Source of the DNA: Eutreptiella sp. 'Long Island Sound 2002'
Lineage: Eukaryota > Euglenozoa > Euglenophyceae > Eutreptiales > Eutreptiaceae
Assembly: GCA_964036045.1 (NCBI GenBank)
Contig: OZ038382.1
Coordinates: forward strand, 142,860,961 to 142,924,960
DNA length: 64,000 bases
Direction of reading: 5' to 3'
Shown: positions 43,198-55,529 of the stretch, one piece after another
How positions within the stretch are numbered: the first letter of the stretch is position 1
Layout of the letters: the number at the start of each line of letters is the position of its first letter
Position numbers and translations under genes: made by a program
The notes under the pieces: generated by a model
The model's input: the letters and a program-made list of their open reading frames with translations, nothing else
The model's database searches: none
Told to the model about the DNA's origin: nothing

Positions 43198-45480
43198 CAT
43201 GTGGATATTAGAATCACCAATCTAACCGGAGGAAGACTAAGGCAGCTGTAAGATGTATGGGTATACGCCTATGTGGACAAGTGTCGAGGAAGTAATTTTG
43301 GAAACCAAGGCCATCTTTACGGATGCTACGGTGGTAGTCAGCAGTCACGGCGAACGCTACCAGCTGTGGGATGTTTTTTGAAGGGGATGAGAGGTGAGAC
43401 TACTAAAAGGATAGGTAGGCGCACCGCTGGTTGTGGGTCATTGCTCCGCAATGCAGAGCAAGTCTTCATTCTTTTGCACATCTCTTGTTTGCTTTGCTTA
43501 TGGGTTGCGACAAATTGATCTTGCATTGAATTAGACAGGGTCAATTATTGGAGACGGCGTGCGCTGAACATGCTGTGTGCACATGCGTTGCGTCGACATG
43601 CTACAGTTGAAGCATTGCATTTATGCTTGTGATGCTAACCGCTCATTTGTGTGGCTGCCTTTCTCCGTTGGTATCGGGGATTTGTTTTAGTGATGAATTT
43701 ATATCATTGATCGAACACGGTTGCTGATCCACCGTCCTTCTCTTGTGAACGTGCGGGGCCTGAGGATAGCTCATTTAATTTGGCAATTGGGTGATCGATC
43801 CAAGTTGGGGATTCTCACTCCAAGTGCATGCATGGGCTCTTTCGTGATGGTTAGGCGAAATGCTCTCTCCATGCATGTTCTACTGGATTGGGTTATGGTG
43901 AGGCTCTCTTTTACGGCACGGATTGGTGAGGATGTCTCTTAAGGCATGGATTGGTGAAGGTTTATCCCAGGCCATGGACTGGGGTGGGTCCATCTCTCCC
44001 ATGGCATGGACTGGGGCGTGACCATCTCTCTCTCAAGGCATGGATCGGGGAGCGGCCATCTATTTTTGGGGTACGATCACTTTCTTTTGGGATAGGACAA
44101 TCTCACCATGGAGGTGCTGTTGTTGGACCCGTAATGTCTCTCTATGTGCACTCTTTTTGCGGGCCTGGTCTAGGTCTCTTCATGTGTCTCGGGAAACTTT
44201 CTTACCCAATCTCTCAGTAAGTAGCATGCATTGACTTGGTTTGGTGCGATACAAGCATGCATATAGGCAACATTGAATTCACATGTGTATGTAGGGCTTG
44301 TTTCTAATGCACATGTTGATTGGTGTATGCTAATGCCATCGGGTCACAAGCAATTAGGCACGAAGTGATGGGACCGAGTGGCATGTCCAATCATGTGTGG
44401 GGATGAGACATGTGTTGTTTGCTGGCTTTGCACCCTATTCATGACTTTGGTTACCGACACTCCATCCCAAGGGAGCCCAGCAATTAGTACTTAGCGCATA
44501 CCAAACATGTGAAGTTTGGTGGGCTGGCTTTTTTTGATGTTTTGGTTTCAAGCAACTAGTATACTGGCCAAGCTCACTGAGTTACTGAACATTGTGTATG
44601 TTATTGCTCAGTAATGGGCACGTGGCGTCAAGTGTGTAGTATGCCTTACCATGATGATGCGATATGTGTCACATAAGCCAAGTGTCAGGTATTGTTTTCC
44701 GTTGCCGTGAGATCACTTACCCAACTCATATTTGATGATCCTCATAGCAAACTCTTTGTATATCTTCATTCTTCATTGGTGACTCAATCAGGGTGTGCAT
44801 ATCATGCATGTTGCCATGCATTATTTTGTGCTCCTAGAGGCCATTGTGTGATGCTTGATCCACGTTGAGAACATTTCTTATGTTCGGAACTCATTTTTTT
44901 GATCTCCAATCCCCCGTTTTGTGTGCAAGGGTGAGGATGGGCCATGTGCGGCAAAGGTTCATGAGGAACCCGATGACACCATCGTGTCGTAGAGGATTAT
45001 CCATGTCTTTTGCCATACAACACATGGACCTCGTTGATGCCATTGTGCATTGCATGATCTCTCATGAGCTAATGGCATTTTCTCAAAGTGTTGAAGTGGG
45101 GTTGTGCTAGCGTGGTGTCATATATCAACAATGGCTTAGGCGGCTCAAGTTGCATGGTCAAAATCACACCAAATGCACCCAATCTGGACCATGCAAAAAA
45201 ATAGTTTTTGACAGGCTCCGTTTTTTGAAAACAGAATGTTAGTCCAAAGAAAGTATCTTAGTTACCATTTGTGCCATTTTGTGGCTTTTTCCGGACAGCC
45301 GTAAACAAAAAAAATTGTTATCATTTCAGTGGAAAATGATGTCTTTTTAGCGGGAACTAACCAATAAATACATTTTGCGTTCCCCTTGTTTGTCGGATGA
45401 ACATGGTTTGCTGAACAAATAATTGCAACATCAATTTGTGTTCTTCATGTTCATTGCATACCTGGAAAAATGCATTATTG
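43198..45480. other. No recognisable gene
   Basis: I find no domain here. The only structure is the short tandem repeat near 43880-44110. Confidence 0.5.
43880..44110. repeat. Imperfect tandem repeat of about 45-50 bp
   Basis: Four or five diverged units share GGCATGGACTGGGG or GGCATGGATTGGTG and CCATCTCTC. Confidence 0.6.
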
Positions 45481-45491
45481 ATCAAATTCGA

Positions 45492-45509
45492 TGCGCGAGG
45501 CCTCGCGCA
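45492..45509. repeat. 18-bp perfect palindrome TGCGCGAGGCCTCGCGCA
   Basis: A perfect palindrome. Relatives with one to three changes lie at 45598-45615, 45785-45802 and 46600-46617, all within 1.1 kb. It could be a protein-binding or cruciform site. Confidence 0.8.
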
Positions 45510-46580
45510 ATCAAGACCAAGGAACATTAAAGCAGAAGCATGGAGGATTGAATATCAGTGCAAAGCATATGCCACATGCGGTTCCAGGGCTGCCCCATGC
45601 GCGAGGCCTCCCGCATAACTTAATAAACCAAAAACCTCAACCAATTCATTTTCCTTTGGAAAGACGGCTTCAGGGTCGAGTGGTCTTGCCACCCAACCCA
45701 AGGTTTGATTTTTGATTTGCACTGCGTGTAAAAAGAGGTATAGGTTGTGACCTTCAAGTTCTGGAACAGCATTGCAGCCCTCAATGCGCGAGGCCTAGCG
45801 CAAAAAAAGGTCCAGAAAATATATTTTTTGTACCATTGTGATGGGTTCTCATCTGATAGCGCTTGTGCACAACCTTCACTGAAGCAACGAGTACCTAAAT
45901 TGTCGTTGAGTCATTGAAATTTCCCAGAAGCTGGCCCCCCTAGAGGCGGAAAAACTGTTTTCGGGCTTGGTCAACCCCTGCGCTTGGCAGACTGCTTCCC
46001 CAAGGGCAGCTTTCTCCTCCGGGTATCGGACATCATCTTGATTGTTGGTGTGGTTTGCACTACATTGCATTTTACTCTCCAAAAAATCAGTTTTTTTGGC
46101 CCAAACAAACGCTCAAAAAAGTGCCACGCATGGCGAATTCATATTTCCTTTGCAGAATTTACTTTGATTTTTAGTCAACCACGGAAGGATCAATTTTTCT
46201 TTACCCAAAGCTACAAGGGGGGTTCCTGTCCAGCTCAGCGTCATCTGTTGAGTGGACATGCGTCATGTGCCACCAGTGATACTCTTTTTTTTTTACTTGA
46301 CACTCCCCATAGGTTTCGGCAGGTCTACATCATGAGCATTGCTAACGGATGCACCCCGTGCAACACCTCCAAGGTATGTGCTCCTTTTGTTAGGAATGCA
46401 ACAACATTAGAAATGATGTCATGAATCATGAATTACATTTGCAAGGCTTGTTTAGATCGCTGAACGTCCGCCCGCGTAAACATATGGTACAATGTGATGA
46501 AGTCAAGGGTGTCTGTAATGTCACTCCACGGTAGGCGCCTACTTGATTCCTAAATTCTACCATCATTACCTGCCTTTGGA

Positions 46581-46636
46581 GGGGCAATGGACTGTTCCTT
46601 GCGCGAGGCCTTGCACAACGAACAATCCATTGCCCC
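46581..46636. repeat. 56-bp near-perfect inverted repeat around the fourth palindrome copy
   Basis: The left arm begins GGGGCAATGGACTGTTC and the right arm ends GAACAATCCATTGCCCC. The centre is GCGAGGCCTTGC. Only a few positions do not pair, so a long hairpin or cruciform is possible. Confidence 0.85.
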
Positions 46637-48776
46637 AAAAAATGCATTGCAAAAAAATGGCCAAAATTCCTTACATAAGAGTTCTTTTTGTGTTTCAAAA
46701 ACGGCTTGATTTTTTGCAAGCCAAAGAATGGTTCTTTCGGTGTTTTTTGAGGCCTTGTATTTCGGGCACTTTCCGTCAATTGAATCCCTGCAACTTGGGC
46801 CACCTAAGAATGGAACGCACAGTTTGAACGTGCATGGTGCATAAATCGATACTAAGAGTATGGCTGCTCTGCTTCGGGATTGTAGCTGACCCATGGCGGA
46901 TTTCAGGGACCTCCACGCTAGCTCCTCGACCCTTGAGGACGTCGCCGTTGTGATCTTTATCCATTTGCGCACCTGGTTCATGAGCTCTTCTATCCATCTT
47001 TGGCCCCGAGTCCCGTCATCTGCAGGTCATAATACCTCGGTTATCTGGTGTTGATTCATCTTCTCGACAACAGTTGTTAATCACCATCATGGGTGAAGCA
47101 TGGTGCGGGGGCGATATGGGCGGTGCTTACGTGGTATGCCGTGTTCAACGTTGGCACCATCCGAAGGGTAATAAGTGTGGTTCTTTTAAGAGTCCGACAG
47201 AGCTTTAAGGTAAACGGGCCGCGGCGTTATCTCCATTTCCATGTCGGCTTGCCCGTTGGGCTCCAAAGAACCCTATTTGTGGTAGCGGCCGGGCCTGCTA
47301 CAGCGATTGGAATTGGCAACCTCTAGGATGAGTACCCGGAGATGGCAACACTTGTGTCATGCACGCTTGTAATAGCCTATAAGATGTTCAGTCTCCGGGT
47401 TGATTGCCAAATGTCCATGATTTTCTCGCGCTTCGGTGTGTCTTTGGGAAGCATTAGCTGCTGATCCCCCCGGAAGCCTATGGGTGCAAAATTTTGCTTC
47501 ATAGCTGGGTGGATGCTTGGGATACTAATTTGAGGACAAGGTGAGTCATTCTGAAGCCTACAATGGTTTTTTATAACTCCCGACATCTTTATAACCCAGT
47601 TTGTTCATTGATTTGAGGCATGTTAATGGGATTCATTATTGTGATTTTCCAACAGACGACGGATTTTACATTGTTACGTGTGGATTTTGTTGGACCCAAA
47701 TTTAAAAATACAGAGCAGTTGATGACACATGTTGCGAATGGTGGATCTGTTCGGTTCTTTGCTGTCTAGGCATTAGCTATGCGAACAAATAGACGAAAGG
47801 AAGCCGCGTTGGGACGCCACATTTTGAAATCAATTGATCTACTTTTCACGACTACCGCGAAAATTTGCTGCTCCCAAGACTACGTCCCAAGCTGCACAGG
47901 CGACAATGCTTTTGAGCCGGAAGACATACCAATTGGTGGCCCCAACAAGAATGGTGCACGTAGCCATGCTGGCACCAGCAGCGAGAGCACTGCCTGAAGC
48001 CAAATGGTTTCACGAAAGCATGCAAAACCACCAGATGTGCTTTCCGTTTGACCATTTTGTGAAAAAATTCTTGTAGTTGATCAGCTGCATGCCAATCGTT
48101 GCATCAATAGGACTGTTGTGGCTGTGGTGGATCTGCGGCACTACTACCATTTCCGCCTCAAGTTTCGTTGATGGATGTTTTTGAAACCATTTGAGCATGA
48201 CTGGAAGTATTGAACTCACACCATGGAAACTTTTTTCGGCGTCGTTGTTTTTTGCCGGGTATCATTCATCGCACATTTGTCAGAGTATTTTTGGACATGG
48301 TACGCCATAACCTTTTGTTTTTCGTTGGCAACCCAAGTTGCTCTTTGAGTGCGGTGGGGGACCAAATGACATCATACAAAATTTGTGAAGATGATCAGTT
48401 ACGTGTAGCAGACAACGTGAGATGGTGTGCCACTGTGTGAATATGAAGATTCATCATGAGCTTTTCAAGTACCTATATGGGCAGAGTCACACACCAAGGA
48501 GGTTTTCTCTGCACTTGTCGCCTCGACTTTGCGTTTACAGAGTTCGGAACTTTTGTAGACATGTGATATCATTGTTGTACGGGGTTTTCAAGCGGATCAT
48601 CTGTGTAGTTGAGAAAACTACACTGAACGTCAAGTGGGGGATCGGGTAAAAACAAAGGTGATCTGTATTCACATAAAGCAGATAGTATTTGCCCTATGTC
48701 ACGATGCAAGCACGTACCATCATCCAAAGTTCCCGCAGAAATCGATGCTTTCACTCTATAAGTGCGGCTAACCCCC
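46637..48776. other. No recognisable gene
   Basis: Open frames of up to about 145 codons occur, but none shows a domain, a splice-linked neighbour or a repeat. Confidence 0.45.
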
Positions 48777-49213
48777 ATTTTGCTCAGATCTTCACTAATC
48801 TGTCCCCCATTGGCAACATTTTTTGCTATTTTTCATACATCGGCGCTACCGCCGACCCACGAACCATTTACAGGGACTGAGCTATATGTAAGCTATATAA
48901 GCTATATATATATGAGCTATATAATTCTGATGTGCTGGATTCAGCGCCGCTGTCCATTCACTGTAAATCCGCCGTGTTCCGATGATGCACCCGGAATCGC
49001 CATTTGCGGCTGGTGCGCGTGTCCGCACCGAATCGCCACAATTTTTTTCATTATCGGATTTATAGGAATCTCTTAGGATGGATTCCGACACTCAGATATC
49101 TTTATGTGCATCCGCTTCTATGTAGAGTGGAATTTTTTCTTTTTGTCACATGAGCATGGACTTGTCTAGTGTTCTCGCTGCCCTCTCCTCCCATGGGGTC
49201 CCCTCGGTGGACG
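48777..49213. repeat. Direct repeat of about 430 bp, copy 1
   Basis: It aligns with 49860-50275. It includes CCCCCATTGGC, CGGCGCTACCGCCGACCC, GAGCTATATAATTCTGA, ACCCGGAATCGCCAT and a block near the end identical to copy 2 for over 50 nt from TGAGCATGGACTTGTCTAG. Copy 1 has an extra expansion of GCTATATA units (48888-48926). Confidence 0.85.
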
Positions 49214-49859
49214 AACCTCCAAAGTTTGTTTACAGCTTAGCCTAACCCTGTGGACGCTCATGTTTTCCTGTTCACCTAGGACCTATAGATTACATTTGTC
49301 CTTGTTTCACCTCTCTGCAACTGCTTCATTCCTTTTATCTCAGTCCGAAATGAGACTAAACTTTGTTGATTCTTGTGCAAATCCGTCAAATGCGCCAAAT
49401 ACGTCGCACCTGCTTTAATTTCCGGAAGGAGAAAAGCCGGACTAACACAATACCAGTACTTGGAGGACGCCGTAGTGTGCCTGGGAGAGCAAAGACGCTC
49501 AGAGCGCCAGAGATTTCACTTCATTTTGATGATCCCCCGACTGAATCTTCCTATAATCTACCTCATTCTCAAGAAAAGCATGGTTTGGCATCGCTCGCCG
49601 ATAGGTTTACATGTTTCCCAGCCCTTAACCGTATGTTTTCCTGTCCGTTGGACTGTTTGTCACTCCTCATTCTCCTTCATTCCACGTCCATCAATCTTTC
49701 ATTCAGCCCAATTCAGGCCGAATGGGGCAGATTTTTTCTTATTGCGGCTACATTAGCCCGTCATTTCTATTTTCTTCCAGGACTCACCTGCACTACGGTC
49801 TTCGTTGACCCAGTGACACACCCCAGTTGGTTTTTGGAGGGGGGGGTGCAAGTGGGGCT

Positions 49860-50275
49860 AAGCCCCATCTGCTTAGATCTTCACAGATCCGTCCCCCATT
49901 GGCTACATTATGGACATTCTTCATACATCAGCGCTAACGCCGACCCCCGAACCGTTCCCAGTGACTGAGCTATATAATTCTGACGTGCCCGGTTCAGTGC
50001 CGCTGTCCATTCATTGTAAATCCGCTGCGTTCCAATGATTTACCCGGAATCGCCATTCGCCACTGGTGCGTGTGCACAACCCGAATCAGCAAAATACTTT
50101 TTCGCAATCAGATTTATATAAATCTTTTAACACAGATTCAGACCATAAAATACATCTATGTTCATCCGCATTGATCTTCTATGTAGACTGGGATTTTTCT
50201 TTGGGTCATATGAGCATGGACTTGTCTAGTGTTCTCGCTGCCCTCTCCTCCCATGGGGTCCCCTCGGTCAACGGA
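49860..50275. repeat. Direct repeat of about 430 bp, copy 2
   Basis: Partner of 48777-49213, in the same orientation, with 650 bp between them. The upstream part differs by roughly 15-20 percent, while the last block over the ORF start is identical. Confidence 0.85.
49966..49976 (+). promoter_or_regulatory. TATA-like element upstream of the 80-codon ORF
   Basis: GCTATATAATT lies about 240 bp before the ATG at 50210. In copy 1 the same motif is multiplied several times. The role is inferred only from sequence and position. Confidence 0.35.
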
Positions 50276-50452
50276 ACCAACATGCAGGTCGCATCCCCGC
50301 AAGGCTATGACCCGGTCCTAGCCGGCATTGAGCCCTCTCACATCTTCATTCACCCGGGACAGCAGTTACACACTCTTGCAACACAGAAGCGGTCGGATAC
50401 TCATTTGGCTTGGGAATTAGAAAACTTTGAAGACCTCGCAACCGATTTTTGA
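50210..50452 (+). CDS. Uncharacterised 80-residue ORF at the end of the direct repeat
   Basis: It begins MSMDLSSVLAALSSHGVPSV and continues for 80 codons to a TGA. The first 20 codons are repeated almost exactly at 49152-49213 in copy 1, where the frame stops soon afterwards. The coding start is much better conserved between the copies than the DNA before it, which suggests past selection, perhaps the start of a gag-like or other element protein. No domain is recognised. Confidence 0.4.
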   Translation: MSMDLSSVLAALSSHGVPSVNGTNMQVASPQGYDPVLAGIEPSHIFIHPGQQLHTLATQKRSDTHLAWELENFEDLATDF

Positions 50453-52549
50453 AAATCAGTATTAGAAATGCGGATTGAGGAAATGGCTGCAAACGCTAGA
50501 ATCGGCGATAGCTAGTGTCAAAAAGTGAATCTTCTGTACACGAAACTTTTTCCATTTCCAAAGCTCTGGTTTCGGAGCTTGGATTTAGTACTACATGCCA
50601 AGGCCAAATTGAGCGTTCCTGGCCGCTTGCGCATTTCCGCCCCGTAAATCGCAGTTTATAATGTGAAGTTTTACATGTTTTTCGAAGTGAAAAATAGAAA
50701 CAAGATGCTGTGGTATTTACTAAGCTATAATTTACTTCCTCCTAATGACTCAGCTTAATGCTGGCTCAGGTATTCTTCGATATACCTCTAGGAAGGGGAA
50801 CATTGAAAGCACGGACTATCACAAGGCCTACTACCCTTTGGGATGTGAAACACATGGTATAAATACAGTGCTTGATGGTTTTTACCGAGTATTTGCATTT
50901 TAGGGCCAAGAAAACTTCGCTGTGTGACATTTGAATTGTTCTTTGGTAAACCACTTTTTACTTTCGTTTTTATTAAAAGGAATCTGGCAAAAACATTGCT
51001 CTTTTGTACCATGCAATAATTGAGGAGTGGTGAAAAGACAAAGAAAGTCATCCGAACGAAAACACAATGCATGCTGTTCAAAGCTTTTGCTTTGAGACAA
51101 CAGCTAGATAAAGTATTTCAAAGAACGAATGACAAATAAATGTAAAATCAAAGCTTATTGCTACGCTAAACTACAATGAAGGGACATAGACTAGTTGCAG
51201 TGTGGTCCGTCCAAGAACGGCTGAGATATGAAATTCATCAATTCCATGTGCAGTGAGCCAAATATACATACAATGTAGCGGGTAATGCGGCCTGAAAGAA
51301 GGCCTTTAAACGAATACGCCCTACGATTGATAATTCTAAGGGGTTCAAGAAAACAGTTTTCAATGCAACAAACTAAAATGATCGTGATAATACGAATCGC
51401 GTTGACAGCGCGTGCATGCAACGGCTATTCGTACTTTCATTTCCGCTCTGTTTTCCAAGGCAGAAATCCGGGTAAGAAGTGAATCGCCGAGAAATTGGGG
51501 GAAAGCTCGAAATAGCCGCTACTTTTCAATCCCAACTTCGGCGTTAAAAGCTTGTGAGGTTGTACCAAAGAAGAAAACTACGCTTTTCAAGGCCGTGTTC
51601 AGCTTATTTGACGCCGGTTTCCAACACTGGACTTTGCATTTTTTCGAAGCTATGTGCACTCGAATTGAAGGCAAAAGTCAAAACAGCTACTATTGGGTTT
51701 GCAAGTAAATTTGAAGAAGTACTGCAGTGGTGCTTTTGGGACGGGTTTGAAATGCAATTAAGCTGTCAGAGACCACGGTACCAAGAACAATACTTTGGCA
51801 CTCTTAGAGTCCAGTTTGTTCGTACTGTTTGCAATAGTGGGTACCAAGTGGAAAAATGTGGGTATATCAAGATGTTGGTGTATGGTTTGTGGATGTGGCA
51901 ACATTGGCATTTACGAGCACATGGCTGCCTTTGCGGTGACGAATAGGGCCAAACAATGTTGAGCAAGCCATGTGCCGAATGCCAAGTGTAGAGCACTTTC
52001 ACATAACGGAATGGCACTTTAGAGGTTCTTGTAACTTTAACGTCGAGAGAGAAAGGAAGAAAACACCTACGGCCGTCTGCAACGAAAAATTTGTGCAGAG
52101 GTGCGGGTCTCAGTAGAAAGCTTTATAGTGATTTCAACACTGTGTGTTTGTTGTGCCTCTCCTGCTGCTTGCTGCTGGTGTAGGGTTCCTGCTACTTGTT
52201 TTTGATGAGGAAAATGTTTTATTGTTGAAATACAACCAATCCAGGATAACCCAAGCCAGAGATAAGCAAGTAGAAGAAGATCAGGATCAAAGCATGAAGG
52301 GCTGCAGTCACAAAGAGTTAGATAAAGACAACTATCAACAATAGACCACAGCAATTTGCATACATTGCAAATCAGGATGAAATATTTTACATGTTTGAGA
52401 AAAACTGATTGGAAAACTGCCCCAATGGCTCACTCTCATCCGCAGTGCCATCTTGAGATGTGCACTCTTTTTTTTTGGGTCCCATAGGTGCTGAGGTGGC
52501 ATGGCTTGTGGCGCTGAGGTCACTGCCATGTCACATGGGATATTCCTAC
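50453..52549. other. No recognisable gene
   Basis: An AT-richer stretch with short frames only. None has a domain I can name. Confidence 0.45.
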
Positions 52550-52553
52550 TTAG

Positions 52554-52639
52554 CTAGGCTGACTGGGTATTGAACCCAGGACCTCTCAAAAAGAGGTGCC
52601 CCAGCCCCCTAGGGTGCATACCACTAGGATAGCTAAGAA
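52554..52639 (-). tRNA. tRNA-like sequence bounded by short inverted repeats
   Basis: On the minus strand CTGGG-TTCAATA-CCCAG is a perfect T-arm with a box B. Upstream, ACCTCT-TTTTG-AGAGGT forms a stem like the long variable arm of tRNA-Ser or tRNA-Leu. The ends CTTAGCTA and TAGCTAAG are inverted repeats. No acceptor stem can be formed in the normal place, so a tRNA-derived repeat is more likely than a gene. Confidence 0.35.
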
Positions 52640-54263
52640 TTCATGAGAAAACATAGATAAATTCATAGGCTCTGCCTTCAGTATGTCAGTGCCTCAGCAA
52701 CCCAGGAAAAGATATTTTACTGCCTATAGCTTGGAGATAAAGGGGTCCACACCACATCCTGATTTAGTGTTTGGTTCCATAGGTCAAAATGTGTTATCAC
52801 CCATTTTGGTTGGGCCAATACTAAGATAAAAATGCATGAGTGCTTAGAGCACCTCTAATACAACTAAAGTATACCCTAAAGCATTGGAGAAGCACTTTTT
52901 CTTACTCCCCCCTTGTGCTGTGGTGGCCACCACTGTCGCATTTTCAGGAAAAAGGGATTTTTTTCTTGGCCTTTCCTTGGTTTCCACACCTACTTTAAAA
53001 TACCTATAGCTTCTCTAACACTGGAAAAGAGCGCTTTACCATGGCCAGCGACTCTTGCTGCATTGTTGATGACAATCTCCAACAGAAAGCTCAGCGCTCT
53101 TGGCGCTACCGGGGTTCCTGTGGCTTGGTTGGGTTAGAGTAGGGCATGCCAAGACCATATGCGTGTGCATCCCTCCCTCCAAGCTGTAGCGTAACACAAC
53201 CCAACGCCAGACTCTCATAGGACGCTCGACCCAAGTCTCAAGGAACCTGATGGGGACACCTGTCCTGGTACTGGGGCGAGGGTGCGCTGATTTAATTAGA
53301 ATTGCCCCTTGGAGGGGTGTTGATTCTGGTTCAGTCTCCTGCTGCTGCTTTTCGGCCAGAACAGCGGCCTACTTAACGAGGCTTTGCGAGGAGGTCTGTA
53401 CAACAGAGGAATGGGAGAATGAGGGACGAATCCACGCAAGCGCGAAGCGACAACACCTAAATCCGTCAAATGATGACCTAAAATTTCTCTGAAGGCACAC
53501 ACCTGGACAGAATCCAATTGTGCATCAGATGCACATTTTTATAAAATTTGTAGTCATCTCTTGATTTTTTAAATCAAGAAATTCTTACGCAGAAAAAGGC
53601 GGCGCGCAGGAGCGGCTCCTAACGAAGCGCCGGAAAATAAAGAAATAATGAGATCATAAACGTATGTCTAACGTAATGCCAAAAATGACGAGACACACAT
53701 AGATCGATACAAATAGTGATTCCACCCATGTTGCCAGACACAATGAAAATTCAAGAATTTAACAAACAAACAAAAGGACTTCGATGAATCAGGTATAGTC
53801 TGCAGGTGTGCTCGTTCTCCTTGAATCACGTACAGTGCTCGTTTTGTGTCGTCGTCTTCAAGCCTGGTAGTACGATAGAACACGATAGAGGGATAGATTA
53901 GAAAGATTGCAGATGATTAGAGGTAAGGTCAGGGTGATTAGACATACACACAAGTGCATAGCGACGTTTTTCGCTTGTGTCACGCCTTTCCTTCAGCTTG
54001 CTTCACTCTCCAGCGGTGACTATGGTAAGTAAGCCCATGTGGGGCCACCCCCTGGTGGAGTTCGTGATTGTGGATAAGATTTGTACGAAAAACAGTGATT
54101 GACACAGGTAACCTCGAAACTCGTGCATTCTCGTGCATTCACACACGCATTAAAGGGTAGGCCACACGTGCTGCGCTGTTACAACCCTTGTTTAGGTTAC
54201 CCAGGGGCTCCACCCTACGTGCTATAAGAGAACGGGTGGAGTTCCTTAAGCTTGCTTGCTTGT
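52640..54263. other. No recognisable gene
   Basis: No domain or clear repeat is seen. Confidence 0.4.
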
Positions 54264-54353
54264 ACTGAGGTTTGAGGACAGCGTATTATAGGGCTACCTG
54301 AGAAGCGTATAATACGTGGAGGTAGTCTTGGTTCCTCAGCCGCAAACCTCAGT
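54264..54353. repeat. Nested inverted repeats
   Basis: The outer arms are ACTGAGGTTTG (54264-54274) and CAAACCTCAGT (54343-54353). The inner arms are CGTATTATA (54282-54290) and TATAATACG (54308-54316). Both pairs are perfect. CTACCT and AGGTAG add a further possible pairing between them. Confidence 0.8.
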
Positions 54354-54443
54354 CATCCGCCTTTGCTTTACAGGTGGGAAGGTCAGGGTGATTGGTGCAG
54401 CAGCGTTCGCCTTTTTTCCTGGCCTGCTAAACAAGGCCGCTGA

Positions 54444-54806
54444 TCACACAAACAAATAACCCGCCTCTGCCTGTGGCAGGGCCAGGAGTCCGACTCCATC
54501 GACATCTGCGCTGTGCACGCCCCAAGAGCACTCCTTTCCTCCAAGCCCTAGCAGGGAAACGCGTTGTGGCGTCCCTGTTAGGCCACAGACGCTTAGTAGC
54601 TCTGTGTTTTCTTGTATTCTCACAGGTGAGCCGCTAGGGCTCTTGACCTCATCTTCAACGCCACCCAGTAGAGCGTGCGTGTAGGAGTGGTAGTCCTGAG
54701 TGGGGGCTTCAGCCAGTTGCAGTAGCGCTCGCCCACCAGGATGGTGCCACTGTAGGGTGTGTAGGGCCTGTAGTGCGTGTGTCACTGTCCCACCCGCTTC
54801 CTGCAA
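54444..54806 (-). CDS. Uncharacterised ORF
   Basis: A 120-codon frame rich in Leu, Gly and Ala with no recognised domain. It lies 360 bp downstream of the chromodomain ORF on the same strand. It may be chance in GC-rich DNA. Confidence 0.2.
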   Translation of the reverse strand: MQEAGGTVTHALQALHTLQWHHPGGRALLQLAEAPTQDYHSYTHALLGGVEDEVKSPSGSPVRIQENTELLSVCGLTGTPQRVSLLGLGGKECSWGVHSADVDGVGLLALPQAEAGYLFV

Positions 54807-55166
54807 TTTTAGCAGGGTTGGTGGGCAGTGGCAGTGGTTAGGCTAGATTTTGGCCATCGTAGCAAATAGGCGTTTTCAAGCCTTCATAGCTTTTGGCCAC
54901 CCCTCCCTATAGTAGACAGATAGGTAGGGAAAACAATACCTGGATTAGTACGCTGGGTATTCCCCCAAGGTTTTGCGCCAGCACAGAAATTGGGCGCCTA
55001 GGGGAGGAGAGACCCGGGGCGTACCCCGTGGCACCGGTTAAGACAATCCTCCGGGTTTAGCAAGCGGGCAGACTTGGGTATAATTAGGACACCACTTCTG
55101 CGGCTTGCTCTCAGGACCCTAGGAATAGCACACCCACACATACGCTTAGGCAGTTAAGGGTATGGT

Positions 55167-55529
55167 TCAGTCCCTAGCTTTAGTCTTGGACGCAAGCGCC
55201 TCAGCGAGCCTCAGCAACTCACCGAGGTTGTTCGGGGACAAGTAGTCTACCAGAACTGAGTTTAGGCGTCCCTCGGGTAGAACAAACGCACAAAAGGGCT
55301 CCCAGGTGGCCTCTTCGACTCCAAACCCTTCCCAGAGGGTGAGGAAGCGCCAACCCTGGCGATAGCGGTGGCGTAGGACAGACTTCCCCAGGTAGAAGCG
55401 CTCCTTAGCCATTTCCTCGGCGTTGATGTTGGGGACTTCCCCTTCAACTTCCATAGGGCTGGCAGCCCCTTGTAGGTCTAGGGTGGCGATCTCCCGGTCG
55501 TTGAAGCCGGTTCGGACCCCCGTGGCCAT
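55167..55529 (-). CDS. Chromodomain protein, probably from a retroelement
   Basis: A 120-codon frame from ATG at 55529 to a stop at 55167. After an acidic start it encodes a chromodomain-like fold: FYLGKSVLRHRYRQGWRFL, LWEGFGVEEATWEP and, further on, LVDYL. These fit the chromodomain pattern of a first strand, then the W-x-G-aromatic turn and TWEP. Chromodomains bind methylated histone tails and are common at the C-terminus of chromovirus integrases. I find no integrase upstream, so it may be a detached fragment or a small cellular protein. Confidence 0.6.
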   Translation of the reverse strand: MATGVRTGFNDREIATLDLQGAASPMEVEGEVPNINAEEMAKERFYLGKSVLRHRYRQGWRFLTLWEGFGVEEATWEPFCAFVLPEGRLNSVLVDYLSPNNLGELLRLAEALASKTKARD

